Notes under the pieces: generated by a model
Databases searched by the model: none
What the model was told of the DNA's origin: nothing
The model's input: the letters and a program-made list of their open reading frames with translations, nothing else
Part shown: positions 19,840-31,305 of the stretch, one piece after another
Layout: every line of letters starts with the position of its first letter
Numbering within the stretch: position 1 is the first letter of the stretch
DNA from: Bettongia penicillata ogilbyi
Taxonomy: Eukaryota > Chordata > Mammalia > Diprotodontia > Potoroidae
Reading direction: 5' to 3'
Assembly (NCBI GenBank): GCA_023548195.1
Contig: JAJHZJ010000399.1
Location: 6,391,100 to 6,455,099 of the forward strand
DNA length: 64,000 bases
Made by a program: the position numbers and the translations under genes

Positions 19840-20690
19840 TTGTTTTTTTTAAACATTTTTTTTTTAAGTTTTGAGTTCCAAATTGTTTCTTTCCCTCCAA
19901 TCCCTCCCTTACACCATGAGAAGGTAAAAAATGTAAAATTATGCAAAATATTTCTGTTTTAGACATATTGCTAAAATGCAAGCAAAACAGAGAAAGTTTT
20001 AAAAAGTACTTTACATTTTACTCAGAATTCAACAATTCTCTTTCTGGGGGTACATAGAATTTTTTTTTTTATCATGAGTCCTCAGGAATTACCTTGTGTC
20101 ATTATACAAATGAGAATAGCCAAGTTTTTTACAGTTTGTTATTGTTATACTATTTCTCTTCCTGCATACAATGTTCTCATTCTACTCACTTTACTCTGTA
20201 TCAGTTCATTTAGTTTTTCCCAGTTTTTCTTTTTTTATGGAATCATCCTGCTCAACATTCCTTATGCCATAACAGTATTCCATCACATATGCATGCCACA
20301 ACTTGCCCAATTGCTGAGTATGCCATCAATTTCTGATATTTTTCCAGCACAGAAGGAACTGCTATAAATATTTTCATGTATATATGTCCATTCCCTTGTT
20401 CTTTTACCTCTTTGGGGTATAGCACTAAAAGTGGTATTTCTGGGTCAAAGGGTATGCAGTTTTATAACCCTTTGGGCATAGTTCCAAATTACTCTCCAGA
20501 ATGGGGGGATTAGTGTCACATATTTTTCCATATCCCCTCCAGTCTTTTTATTTTTTTTTCTGTCATGATAGCCGATCTGATGGGTATGAGGTGGTACCTT
20601 AGACTTGCTTTAATTTGCATTAAATCAATGGTGGTTTAGAGTACTTTTCTTATGATTATATATAACTAACCCATATGTTGAGAAATTGAA
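19840..20690 (-). mobile_element. L1 3' end, minus strand, 5'-truncated
   Basis: On the plus strand it starts with a T-rich tail and 'aagttttgagttccaaattg', then the L1 3'UTR. The ORF2 end follows: 'cagcacagaaggaactgctataaatatttt', 'gggtcaaagggtatgcag', 'ccctttgggcatagttccaaatt', 'gatgggtatgaggtggtacct'. These are the same blocks as at 198-1009 and 50580-51300 in reverse. Strongly decayed. Confidence 0.8.
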
Positions 20691-21149
20691 ATAAATTAGT
20701 TCTGAATAAAGAATGATTAAATATACTCTTGTTTTGCCATTGCAAATCCTGTTCTAATCAACTTCCTTAGATAATTTCCTTCTGCCATGACAAAGATATT
20801 GATTCCATGATATTAGAAGACGTTTCCAACTTCCCTCCTTAGCCCAAAGACAGACTTTATTATGTTTTCACCTTTTATATGGAATGAGGCAGCAATGTTA
20901 GAGAGGAAGAGGGGTGATAAGAAAGTTTCCAACATTACCTTCCAGGAACTATTATCCAATGGAAATTAAAGTATTCGCTATCTCAGAAAATGCCATCATG
21001 AATCCTGGAAGTAAAGCTTTGTGCAAAATTGTGAGGGTATTACCTGAATTTTTCAGCTATGTTGTGCTAACAGGTAAATGTAATAATACCATTTTAATAT
21101 AGTGTTTTGATCTTAGTACTAATCAATGACTCGTGCTAGCATTGACTAA
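20691..21149. other. Unique sequence, no gene called
   Basis: A 62-codon open frame at 20914-21102 sits between a weak acceptor (ccttccag, 20938-20945) and gtaaatg (about 21073). It has no recognisable protein family, and I do not call it an exon. Confidence 0.4.
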
Positions 21150-21312
21150 GGAAACTTGGGTTTAACTGTCAGTTGTGACATTTCCTGGCTGTGTAAACCT
21201 GAGTGTTATTATAACCAGTTCCAATGGCATGATTTCCTTTTCTGTAAAATGGGGAGACTAATAAATGCCATAGCTCACAGAGTTATTAAATGATTGTTGT
21301 TATTATTAGTTG
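21150..21312 (+). mobile_element. MIR/CORE-type SINE, decayed
   Basis: Ordered remnants: 'gggtttaactgtcagttgtgaca', 'tggctgtgtaaacctgag', 'ccttttctgtaaaatggggaga' and 'agagttattaaatga'. Confidence 0.6.
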
Positions 21313-21529
21313 TTTTCTCATCAACTCTACCTGAAAACTACACAAAAATCTACTGGTAGCTAAATGATTAAGTGGAAATTTACAATTTCTGCTAATCTGG
21401 CTGTTTCCAAAAATATTATCTGAAAATATCCAAATATTATTTTTTAACCAAATGCTTGGAATTCTACAGAAATATGTTTCTTTTCAAAAATGTCTGGGAA
21501 GTAATTTATAGAATCAATGATGTAAAACT

Positions 21530-21725
21530 AGAGAGAATGTTGAAGGGTCATCTTTAATGGCTTCATTTTACAAGTTAGGAAACTGAGGCCTAGAGAGAAA
21601 AAAAATGGCTTTTTCAGAGTCAAGCAGCTAGTACTATCTGAGCTGATCTTGAGCAGGATCCTATGACATGATTTTGGATTTGAATCCATGTCCTCCTGAC
21701 TCTAAGTCCAGATTTGTATCTACAG
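21530..21725 (-). mobile_element. MIR-type SINE fragment, minus strand
   Basis: On the plus strand it reads 'cattttacaagttaggaaactgaggcctagagag', 'agtcaagcagctagta', 'ggatttgaatccatgtcctcctgactctaagtccag'. This is the reversed MIR body. Confidence 0.65.
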
Positions 21726-22730
21726 TGTCTTGTAACCTCACAGTAATGTTTCTTTTAAACACCTTTTCGTTCAGAGGAGAGAAAATGATCATGAATTTAT
21801 CTTATCTTCCTTTAGCTATCAAAAATGATCTATAAGGGCTAAATATATTAAAATCATATTTTTATAAGGATGGAGAAGTCTTTGTTAGGAATTTTTGTCT
21901 CTTCCTATTGTCATTTCTACTTTCTCTCTTCCCTAACCCTTGTTCAAAATGCATATGTCCTGTTTCTAAACTTGAATCTCCATTGAGAGTATCAGCATCT
22001 ACAATATTTATGAACTGATACATGTTTTATTGAAGTCCCCCAAGTTCATAGATCATATTCAGCACAGTCAGATATATGGAGTTTGCTTTTGTTCCAGATC
22101 AATAGATGGAGTCACTTTCGTGAATATTTGTCCTAATATATGGATGAAATCTGCTTTAATTTCTTAGAAATGTTTTTGGCCCACTTAGCAGTCTGGGTGA
22201 TATTGAGTGGTGAATCTATAATCTATAGTCCAAAAATTGATTTTTCATCAATGAGGCACTGTCCAGGCTACATTCTTTATTTCCAAAATAATTGGCAAGT
22301 AGCAATAACTAAGACAGTGCACAAAAGCAGAATTTATTTGGTAGAAACTAGCTGTCAAGTAACTTTTGAAAGTAAGCTGTAATCGGGCATGTTATTGGGA
22401 ATAGAAACTTTCTGAAAAGTACTGGGTGAAAGTTTCTCTCCAATTATTTCTTATTTTTAAGGTGAGTAACTGCTTCCAAAAAATTCATACTTGGCTAGGA
22501 GAAAAATGTGCTTTTCCACAAGCAAATTTTCTGTGCAGAGTTATGGGGAAGAGAGGAGTCCATAAAGTATATGGGGCGGGGGGGATTTGTAAATGTATTA
22601 CTGTAACAGACCCAGTTCTAGGATTCAGTAGCCAAGACAATATGTAATGACACCACAATGACAAATCTTTTGCATTTTTAACTCACTTTTAAGTGGTTTT
22701 AGTCCCCATTCACAGTAAGAACTGTGGCTA
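21726..22730. other. Unique A+T-rich sequence, no gene seen
   Basis: Open frames at 22140-22382 and 22426-22647 have no family signature. No repeats recognised. Confidence 0.45.
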
Positions 22731-23085
22731 TATAAATACATGTGCATGTACATGTATGCATATACATACATACATATAAACACACACACACAAGCTCACG
22801 ATTTATTTACATAGAGAACCATATGATTAATCAAAACTTATAGAAAACTAAAACACAAAATGAATTATGGCATGGAAAAGATCTTTATGTGACAGTCACA
22901 TACATGCATATATAAATATACATAATTTATAATTCTGAAATGCATATGTATGTGGAATATTTTTGGTGTACATATTTGTATGTATAAATGTGTGTATGTA
23001 CACAAATATACATGTACACATCATACAAATATATTACCACATATATATGTATATGTACGTGAACACATACAAATATCTATCTATA
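22731..23085. repeat. Dispersed CATA/TATG microsatellite tracts
   Basis: Alternating tatgca, catata and acacac tracts at 22731-22800 and 22905-23080 with A+T-rich sequence between them. Confidence 0.65.
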
Positions 23086-23649
23086 CTCATTCTCTTAGAA
23101 AACACATTCAAAACTTAACTCTGTTTCGAAATAGCATTATTTCCAGCAATTAAAGTGTTGATGTGACATTAACACTTCCTTGCTTATTCACTGCTCCTTG
23201 TTCCTTGGGCCATCACCAATACTATTCTGATTATTAAACTAAGACTAGATTCCAACTCCTAATTCCCATATCTTACTCCTCCCTATCGATGTAAAATACC
23301 TTATTATTTAAAACATAATAGAACAAATGAAAAGATCAAGGACAGGGTTCTTTTTTCTCAGGAGCTATATGATCTCAGAGGGAAATGAATAATATGTCAA
23401 GATTTTTCTTGACCTGTTAGGGATAGAAAGAGTCTCTGATTCACCCCCAGATTAAAATGGAATAAAGGAATGTGGCTAAAGTTGAATTAGATGTTTTTGA
23501 AGATGCCAACAGATTCAGCTACATAGTAAATTGAAAAAAGAGTGGACATAACTTAAAGAAGAGTGAACAAGATACTGAATACTTTAAAGATTATCTTGAA
23601 TTATCTTTAATTAAAGAAAAAAGCAATGTCTATGTTCCCCTTCTTTCTT
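23086..23649. other. Unique sequence, no gene seen
   Basis: A+T-rich; nothing recognised. Confidence 0.4.
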
Positions 23650-23880
23650 ATTGTGCCCTAATGCAGGTTCTCATCATCTCATCTTTGGTGAGTCTGCATA
23701 CCTCAAGGCTCTCTTCACCATAAATCATCTTCCATTGGTCACTGAGGTGACATTCCTAAAATGTAGGTCTATGTTATACACATGCCACTCTTCACTCAGT
23801 AAGTAAACTCCACTGGCACCATGTTGATGCCAATAGAAAATGCAAAATTCTTGATTCACCATTCACTATCCTTTATAAAT
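23650..23880. repeat. Old interspersed repeat (possibly L2-type)
   Basis: Diverged but ordered blocks ('tcaaggctctcttcacca', 'atcttccattggtcactgaggtgacattcctaaaatg', 'cactcagtaagtaaactccactggcacca', 'aaaattcttgattcaccattcactatccttta') resemble a widespread mammalian interspersed repeat. I cannot assign the family or direction with confidence. Confidence 0.35.
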
Positions 23881-24160
23881 TAGCCTTTGTAAGCTTGTGG
23901 ATAATATGGAATATGACACATCCATTCTATATTACTTACTACACAATATCTTTTCATTTCATCACCTTTGAAATGTGATCCATTGTCACTTTGAATCTGC
24001 ATTGGCGTTCCAAAATGTATTCCTACCTCCTAGTATACTATAATCTCTAAAGGCTTCCTATACAAAAGGATTCTGAGTGTAACCTATAAATTTCACACAA
24101 TACACTCCATCCATTGACACTCTTTGATCACTCATTCTCACCATCCAAGCTCATCTCTAC
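23881..24160 (-). pseudogene. Endogenous retrovirus pol relic (integrase core)
   Basis: On the minus strand, one frame between about 24030 and 23885 encodes FGTPMQIQSDNGSHF followed about 20 residues later by IEWMCHIPYYPQ. These match the integrase catalytic-core pattern: the second aspartate in SDNGSHF and the conserved HIPYHPQ-type block before the catalytic glutamate region. The expected downstream glutamate motif is not recognisable. Upstream sequence (24030-24160) is frame-broken and has at least one stop. Integrase inserts proviral DNA into the host genome. This is a dead fragment, and no gag, reverse transcriptase or env was recognised nearby. Confidence 0.6.
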
Positions 24161-24396
24161 TTTTAGACATAATGTGGTAATCTGTTAATAAAATCCAGAT
24201 AGTCCTACACATTCCTGCCAATTCTTTCCCTGATCTCATTGGTATTCTTTGCAAACACCTTTCCAAGTTTCTAGGTAACCCTTCCTGTAAACTCACTTCC
24301 TAGATTTCACATGAAACAGTGCTTTTAGCCCATTCATTTGCAAGGCAGGAATTCCATAAATCCTCCCGTTCTGGGATGTGTTTCTTCCTCTAAATC

Positions 24397-24937
24397 CTTT
24401 CTGTCTCAAAATAGAGATTTTGAGCACTGCCATCCCATTAGTGATGCCACATGTATTGCCAAGGCAATATTCACAATACCAAAGGTAACTATGAGTATAC
24501 CAGCATAATTCTGAATTGAAAAGTACAACAGAAAGAACAGAAGACAGAAGAAAAACATATATTCAGACACCAGAAAACCAAATTCCGACACTAGAACACC
24601 AAAGCCATCATAGTAACCAAGAAAGCAATACCCATTAGCACTGCTGGGAAGAAAGGCTTTTCTAAGCCTCCCCATCCCATATCCTTGCTGGGGTCTTCTC
24701 ACAAATAAACAAACATTCATGAGCTTAGCTGTGCCTGTTTGCCTGTGCCCCTCCCTGCTCTGACTTAACTAACCAACCTTTTCTCAGCTCTACTTGTCCC
24801 TTCCAGTTCGACCCATTCATCACGCATCTCCTACCTCATGTGACTTAGCCTTCCAGGTGATTTGAGCAAGTCATATGGACCTACTAATGAATGGAGATAT
24901 CTTCCTGTTTAAAGTACCATTACAATGATACATGCTG
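24397..24937 (-). repeat. LTR-like block A
   Basis: About 540 bases related to block B at 25355-25884 in the same orientation. Shared ordered words include 'atagtaac-aagaa', 'cacaaataa', 'tctgact/tctgatt..agctctacttg/agctcttcctc', 'catgtgact' and 'cctactaatgaatgg / cctattaatggatgg'. Read on the minus strand it begins TGTAATGGTAC, compatible with an LTR start. The minus-strand integrase relic lies next to it. LTR identity is an inference. Confidence 0.45.
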
Positions 24938-25354
24938 TTCTATTACTATATTGGAGATCCCGTGAAATTTAAAGGAATATTATAAATCAGTTTGAAAGAG
25001 GCAGGTGGAGCACTCCTAGATATAAACCAAATAATCACCATATGGTATTTTTGAGAAAGAACTGATCTCAGACACAGGATAACCTTGATTCGATTTATCA
25101 TCTCTGACAAATTCTGACTCTATGGGCTTTGGTGTCATAGAGAACTCTCAACGTTATAAATTGGGGAGAATTTTCCAAGTTGCATATATGGCAGAAGTTT
25201 ACTTATCAGATAATCCCTTATACAAGCCAATCTTAATTCAAATTCCTAGTCCCATTTAAAAAAAAAATTGACAAACATCAAGAAGCAATCATATCTATAT
25301 GCAAATAAGAACAGAGAAAAAAGATTGAATATGAAACTATACACTCCATTACAT
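24938..25354. other. Spacer between LTR-like blocks
   Basis: A+T-rich sequence with no recognisable retroviral gene, primer-binding site or host gene. Confidence 0.4.
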
Positions 25355-25884
25355 GTAGGTTAAATTTCTTTTCAAAATGTTATAATAAATTGTATCACCA
25401 GTGTGATACCTACAGCAGCTGCTATAAATACGCAGACACATTTCCAGGGTTGAATGGCAAAATATAAACAACTCTTTTTCAGAAAGTTAAAACCAAAATA
25501 TTTACTCAGGTACCTGAAAGCCACCTTCACCATGGTAACTAAGAAGTTATATAGACATAACCAATCCAGGAAACAATGACACCCTCAAACTTTCTTTCTG
25601 CCAGACCACCCCACAAATAAGCTCCCCTAAGCAAAATTCCTCTGTCTTGTTCTTTCTAACTTCTCTGATTCAGCTTTGCCACTCTCCCAGCTCTTCCTCC
25701 CTGTCACTTCCTGTCCCACCCTTCTTGGTCTACTCATTTGGCAAGCTCCTCACACCATACCATGTGACTCAGGTTCAGTGTGACTAAGGCATGATCACAG
25801 CAGTCAACTGGGACTCAACTCAAAGCACATCACATAGGCCTATTAATGGATGGGAAAGATCTCCCCATTCTATTAACATTATAT
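25355..25884 (-). repeat. LTR-like block B
   Basis: Second copy of the block at 24397-24937. It has a C/T-rich middle (25570-25740 on the plus strand) and the shared 'cataggcctattaatggatggg' near its right end. The two copies are diverged, so the pair is old or came from separate insertions. Confidence 0.45.
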
Positions 25885-26014
25885 AAATTTTAAAGAGTTT
25901 CAAAATTCTTCTATGTTTTTGTCTCAAACTCTTTCTTGTCTCCTGATGATTTTTAAAAATGTTCCAAATAAAAGAAAATTAAAGTCTTCAAAGACCTTTC
26001 ATTGTCTTTTATTT

Positions 26015-26120
26015 TTTACCATCTCCATATTATTGTATTTTACAAATGAATAAAACAAGGCTGAAAGAGATTTAGTGACATAACCAAGGGGAACAGACTA
26101 ACAGTAATAATGCCAGGCTT
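26015..26120 (-). mobile_element. MIR-type SINE fragment, minus strand
   Basis: Plus-strand reading 'tattttacaaatgaataaaacaaggctgaaagagatttagtgacataaccaagg' is the diverged reverse of the MIR core. Confidence 0.5.
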
Positions 26121-26209
26121 GAGTAAATATTTTTTATTCTGATTTGTTGTGAACTTACCTCATTTTAATGGAATAAATGGGTGTGGTTTTATTTAATATT
26201 TAACTGCCA

Positions 26210-26322
26210 TACATTGAACTAAGTGCTAGAAATACATTATGCAATCCCCCAAGACACCCCTTGCCCTCCATAACTTTAGATCCTAAAAGTCAATCAAAAA
26301 CATTTATTAAACACTTATTATA
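26210..26322. repeat. Old interspersed repeat, left part (split by H4)
   Basis: Contains 'aacatttattaaacacttatta', continued after H4 by 'cacttattacacatagcatactgtgcta' and 'actctcaaggagttcacatt' (29174-29290). These are blocks of an interspersed repeat that starts with a 'catttattaagc' motif. The target duplication is cacttattata (26312-26322) against cacttattaca (29174-29184). Confidence 0.5.
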
Positions 26323-27061
26323 GGGGCAGAGAGAAGATGGCAGAGTAGAAAGACACACAAAGGCAGGCTTTCCCCACACAGCCCATAAAAAATTCCTGTA
26401 GAGTGGGACTCTTAATAAATTTTGGAGCAGAAGGGGAGAACAACAGAGTGGAGGCAATTTCCTGAAACGCCCACGGGAAATGTCTGTTGCACCAGACACA
26501 GAGCAGAGCCCAGTATAGCCCTCAGGGGCAGAATTTCCAGTCACAGTAGCAACAGTTCTCAGACCCCTCAATCCAGAGGCACCAAAAGTCAGTGACGGGG
26601 TTTTTTCAGCTGCCTGAGAAGGGACAAGGGTCTTCCCATAGCTCCAGCCTTAGGCAGCTGCCATAGAAGTTACTTCAGGCAAGTGGCAGCAGTTCCTACC
26701 ACAGGCCCTACAGCAGCCTCATCTATTGTTGCAGTGTAAAAACCCGGGAGGCACTGAGGAGCTGATTCTTGCCTCAGCTCTGTGTAGAGGCCCCGAGGGA
26801 GTTGCTCTTTATCTCACACTGAATGGAAGCCCTGCCCCCACAGCTTATCTGAAAATCAGCCCCCAGTGCTGATTTGGTGGATCTGGAGGTCAGGTGCTTG
26901 TAGAGAGGAAACTCCTAAGATTCTGGCACAAAAATTCGTCGGTGGACCCGGACCAGTACATGCTTAATTGTGCCACCTTGGAGGAACTGAGATCTTACAA
27001 ATCCACAGACTATACCCTACTCTTGACAAAGGACCCAAAAGTCAACTAACTGATTGGGAAA

Positions 27062-28151
27062 ATGCCCCAAAAAGAAAATAAAAATAAGACCATAGAAGGT
27101 TACTTTCTTGGTGAACAGAAATCTTCTCCCATCATTTCAGATGAGGAAGAACAATGCTTACCATCAGGGAAAGACATAGAAGGCAAGGCTGTATCCCAAA
27201 CACCAAAAGTAAAGATTCAGTGGTCTCAGGCCATGGAAGAGCTCAAAAAGGACTTTGAAAATCAAGTAAGAGAGGTGGAGGAAAAACTGGGAAGAGAAAT
27301 GAAAGAGATGCAAGAAAAGCATGAAAAGAGGGTCCTTTCTAAAGGAGACCCAAAAAAGTGCTGAGGAAAACACCTTTAAAAATAGGCTCACTCAATTGAC
27401 AAAAGAGGTTCAAAAAGCCAATGAGGAGAAGAATGTTTTCAAAAGCAGAGTTAGCCAAATGGAAAAGGAGGTTCAAAAGCTCACTGAAGATAATAGTTCT
27501 TTAAAAATTACAACGGAACAGATGGAGGCTAATGACTTTATGAGAAACCATGAAATCACAAAACAAACCCAAAAGATATGAAAAAATAGAAGATAATATG
27601 AAATATCTCATTGGAAAAACAACTGACCTGGAAAATAGATCCAGGAGAGACAATTTAAAAATTATGGGACTACCTGAAAGCCATGATCAAAAACAGAGCC
27701 TAGACATCATCTTTCATGAAATTATCAAGGAAAACTGCCCTGAGATTCTAGAACCAGAGGGCAAAATCAGTATGCAAGGTATCCAACGATCACCGCCTGA
27801 AAGAGATCCTAAAAGAGAAACTCCTAGAAATATTGTGGCCAAATTCCAGAATTCCCAGATCAAGGAGAAAATATTGCAAGTAGCTAGAAAGAAATAATTC
27901 CAGTATCATGTAAATACAATCAGGATAACAAAAATCTAGCAGCTTCTACCTTAAGGGACTGAAGAGCATGGAATATGATATTCCAGAAGTCAAAGGAACT
28001 GGGACTAAAACCAACAATCACCAACCCAGCAAAACTGAGTATAATACTTCCGGAAAAAAAATTGTCTTCCGCTGAAATAGAGGACTTTCAAGCATTCTTG
28101 ATGAAAAGACCAGAGCTGAAAAGAAAATTTGACTTTCAAACACAAGAATGA
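27062..28151 (+). pseudogene. ORF1p relic of HAL1-like copy H4
   Basis: Starts MPQKENKNKTIEGYF, then the acidic SDEEEQCLPSGKD linker and the coiled coil, open to about 27364. A frameshift near 27340 moves it to the frame of 27321-27581 (RLTQLTKEVQKANEEKN, MEKEVQKLTEDNSSL). A second near 27565 moves it to 27550-27897, which holds the RRM and part of the C-terminal domain (TDLENRSRRDNLKIMGLPESHDQ, RNIVAKFQNSQIKEKIL). A TAA near 27895 and later shifts break the remainder. The end block KRKFDFQTQE-stop is intact in frame at 28119-28151. Confidence 0.88.
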
Positions 28152-28285
28152 AGAGAATCATGAAAAGGCAAACAGCAAAGAGAAATCATAAGGGACTTAC
28201 TAAATTTGAACTGTTTACATTCCTACATGGAAAAACAATATGTGTAACTCTTGAAACTCTTTTCAGTATCTGGGTAGTTGGTGGG

Positions 28286-28288
<3 letters not shown>

Positions 28289-28328
<40 letters not shown>

Positions 28329-28343
28329 TCACTCACTCACGCA
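28289..28343. repeat. (CA)n(CACT)n microsatellite in H4 3'UTR
   Basis: About 17 CA units followed by four CACT-type units, about 138 bases after the ORF1 stop. Confidence 0.95.
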
Positions 28344-29173
28344 CACACATAGAGAGAGAGCAACGAGCACAGGGTGAATTGAATAGGATCGGATTATATC
28401 TTAAAATAATGAAATTAAGCGGTGAGAGAGAAATATGTTGGGAGGAGAAAGGGAGAAATTGAATGGAGAAAATTATCTCTCGTAAAATACTTTTCAGTGG
28501 AGGGAAAAAGGGGAGAGGTGAGGGAAAAAAACATGAAGCTTACTCTCATCACATTCGACTAAAGGAAGGAATAAAATGCACACCAATTTTTGTATGAAAC
28601 CTATCTTACACACAGGAAAGTGGGGGAAAAGAAGATAAGCAGGGTGGAGGAGATGATGGAAGGAAGGGCACTAGGAGGAGGGAGTAATTAGAAGTCAACA
28701 CTCTTGGGGAGGGATAGGATCCAAAGAGAGAATAGAAGCAGTGGGGTGCAGGATAGGATGGAGGGAAATATAGTTAGTCTTACAGAACAGGACTATTATG
28801 GAAGTCGTTTGCAAAACTACACAGATATGGCCTATATTTAATTGCCTGCCTTCCCAAAAGGAATGGGTGGGGAGGGAGGGATGAAGGAATGTTTGAACTG
28901 AAAGTTTTAGGAATAACTAGTGAGTATTGTTCTTGCAACTAAGAAATAAGAAATACAGATACTGGGATGTAGGAATTTATCTTGCCCTACAGGACAAAAG
29001 AGAAGATGGGGATAAGGGAAGGGAGGGATGGTAGAGGGGAGGACAGATCGATGACAGGGTAATTAGAATGCTCGGCGTTTTGGAGTGGGAGGAGGGGAGA
29101 AATGGGGAGAAAATTTGGCACTCAAAATTTTGTGGAAATGCATGTTGAAAACAAATAAGTTTACATATAAAAT

Positions 29174-29480
29174 CACTTATTACACATAGCATACTGTGCT
29201 AAAAAAAAAACATAAACCAAAAAACAAACAAACAAACAAACAAACCTAACAATATAAATGAAATCCCTTACTCTCAAGGAGTTCACATTAAGAGAAGTAT
29301 TTTGTAATCAAGTTGGTTCATAGAAGGTATCTCCAGAATAAATGGAAGAAAATCTCAAAGCAGAAGGCACCAGCAGTTGGGTAAATTGGAAAGAACAGTG
29401 GAGGAAACAAAGGAATGTGGAACAGTGAAGGATGAATTCAGCAGACTAGTGAGAGAGCAACAGAATCAAGTGATCTCTTC
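29174..29480. repeat. Old interspersed repeat, right part
   Basis: Continuation of the repeat at 26210-26322 beyond H4. It includes an (AAAC)n tract at 29218-29247, 'actctcaaggagttcacatt' and 'gaaggcaccagcagttgg..aattggaaagaac'. The family name is not assigned. Confidence 0.45.
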
Positions 29481-29504
29481 TAGAAACAATAGTTGTATTA
29501 ATTT

Positions 29505-29625
29505 TTATTAGGATTATTAGATCTAGAGTTGAAATGGACCTCAAAAGCTATCTGTTCCAGTCCTCACATTTTGTAGATGGGAAAATGAAGGCTCAGAGAA
29601 GTTGGCCACTATATTTACTATAAAT
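29505..29625 (-). mobile_element. MIR-type SINE fragment
   Basis: Contains 'attagatctagagttgaaatggacctcaaaagctatctgttccag', 'attttgtagatgggaaaatgaaggctcagagaagttg'. This is a reversed MIR-like core with the recurring 'gaaggga..catctagtccag' flank. Confidence 0.5.
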
Positions 29626-29639
29626 ATTTTACTACATTA

Positions 29640-29715
29640 TATTGATAACAGGTGTGTATATACACATATATGTACATACACGTGTGTGTATATGTACATG
29701 TGTATACACAACAAT
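29640..29715. repeat. TG/TA microsatellite
   Basis: Alternating tgtgtatatacacatat words. Confidence 0.75.
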
Positions 29716-29734
29716 GACTAACATAACTTGGCTT

Positions 29735-29915
29735 ACTATGTACTGGGCATGTGCTAAGTACTTTACAGTTATTATCTTATTTGTTCCTCACCCCAACCAT
29801 GGGAGGTAAGTACAATTGTTGTCCACACTTGACATGTGAGCAAACTGAGACAAATTGGGTTTTGAACTCAGGTCTTCCTGACCCCAGTCCCACCATTGAA
29901 CCATTAGCTGCCTCT
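29735..29915 (-). mobile_element. MIR/CORE-type SINE, minus strand
   Basis: Plus-strand blocks in order: 'actgggcatgtgctaagtactttacag', 'attatcttatttgttcctcacc', 'gggaggtaagtacaattgttg', 'gagcaaactgagacaaattgggttttgaactcaggtcttcctgacccc', 'ccattagctgcct'. A near-complete reversed copy. Confidence 0.75.
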
Positions 29916-30085
29916 ACTTATGTTTACATACACACATGCATGGTTGTCTGCATACATACATGCATGCACAAAACCATATAAATATGTGTGTGTACCTGTA
30001 TGTCCATACATGTGCTTACATATATACACATATTATATATGTATACATAATATGTGTATATATGAAACACATATATACATATATA
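29916..30085. repeat. TG/CA/TA microsatellite tract
   Basis: Imperfect catg, tacata and tatgtg words. Open frames here are translations of the repeat. Confidence 0.75.
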
Positions 30086-30837
30086 TCATATTTCATCACA
30101 CAATCGTCAAAGATTTTATGCCAATTTTCTTTTTTTGCAAAAATGTGAGAGTGAGACCTTTACGTGAAGCTTTTTTAAAAAATTGTGCCAGTGGTACTTT
30201 TAGTTTCTACCAGTCTCGCATCTACTTTTCACTCACTGAAAATTGTTGTTTTTTTTTTTTCCCAAATCCATTTCCCTGCTTATTAGCAAACACAATTATT
30301 TTCAACTTGAAGCCTGTAAAATACTTTTTGTATTTACCCATAGTCAGAAAGAAATGCTTTATATGTCAACATATCACTGACAAATGAACTGCACAATTTA
30401 GCTAGTGCATGATATGTCTTATCATATTATGTGACTTACTCATGTCAACTTCACCTGCCTGTCCACTTCCCTTGTGCCTGTGGCTCTTCATTGGGTGACA
30501 ATACTGTTAGTGCTGTAGCACTCTAAACAAAACACATAAGTCAGCTTCCAGAAGCATACTGGCAATGTGTGCAGTGAGAATTCTAGTCTCACAAGTCACA
30601 ATGTGCAAGAGATAAATGTGTATGCATATGCCACTGGTGAATATATTGCTGCTCTGTTTACCTTTTAAATGGCACAACAAAACAGAATTTTATCATAAGA
30701 TGATTATGCAGTGAAAGATTATAAGCCAAGTTTCCGACTTAATAAACAGGTTGCGATGAGTATTTGGTGTGACAATTATGAGGCAAAATAAGGTATGAAC
30801 ACAAAATATATGTATAGAAATATTTATGGTTATTTAA
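30086..30837. other. Unique sequence, no gene seen
   Basis: Moderately A+T-rich and not obviously repetitive, with no recognisable coding family. It is among the few stretches here that could hold conserved non-coding sequence, but nothing in it shows that directly. Confidence 0.4.
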
Positions 30838-31085
30838 GGTGGCACCTTGAATAGAACATAGGACTTTAAGAAACACCTGAGTGTGAATCCTACTTCGTCA
30901 CTTTCTAGCTGTATGGCTAGATATTTATCTTCCCTGAGTTTTACTTTCTTCATCTATAAAATGGGAAAAAAAATAGCATCTACCTCCTTAGGTGATTTTG
31001 AGGTTCAAATGAGGTAATATAGGTAAAATGCTTGCAAACCTTAGAGTGAAATCTGAATTTTTGCTATTAATATTATTGTTGCCCA
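30838..31085 (+). mobile_element. MIR/CORE-type SINE
   Basis: Ordered blocks 'cacctgagtgtgaatcctacttcgtcactttctagctgtatgg', 'gagttttactttcttcatctataaaatggg', 'atctacctccttaggtgattttgaggttcaaatgaggtaatat', 'aaaatgcttgcaaacctt'. The 3' part is extended as in the 8810 copy. Confidence 0.78.
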
Positions 31086-31109
31086 ATATCGTGAGTACTG
31101 CTACCCAAA

Positions 31110-31305
31110 AGAAAATATTATTATTGTCGATTTTCCTTCATTCTTGAAGAGAACGAATGATATCAGATGGATGATATTTTGACTTACAAATGAATTGGAT
31201 TTACTTGAGACAGAGCAGTGAAAAGTTACTCTCATTCTGTTCTCCAAAGTCACGAGAATCCACTGACAACACAAAGATCATGAATGGCGATGGCCCCTGA
31301 ATAAA
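31110..31305 (+). mobile_element. Marsupial SINE (same family as 5840-6010)
   Basis: 'ttccttcattcttgaagagaacgaatgatatcag', 'gatattttgacttacaaatgaattggatttac', 'agtcacgagaatccactgacaacac' and 'gatggcccctga'. More complete than the 5840 copy. Confidence 0.7.

Larger units (their letters stand above)
26323..29173 (+). mobile_element. HAL1-like ORF1-only retrotransposon, copy H4 (full length)
   Basis: 2.85 kb plus-strand copy. The 5' end is ggggcagagagaagatggcag, with a 5'UTR to 27061 less G+C-rich than in H3 and without clear tandem monomers. ORF1 spans 27062-28151. The 3'UTR carries a CA/CACT microsatellite and ends 'atttggcactcaaaattttgtgg..gaaaacaaataagtttac'. The flanking 11-bp duplicates differ at one position. 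No ORF2. Confidence 0.88.

Noticed and set aside
20914..21102. A possible exon (open frame between ccttccag and gtaaatg)
   Set aside because: The acceptor has a poor pyrimidine tract, the peptide matches no family I recognise, and no second exon is visible nearby. Such a 125-base open stretch is expected by chance.
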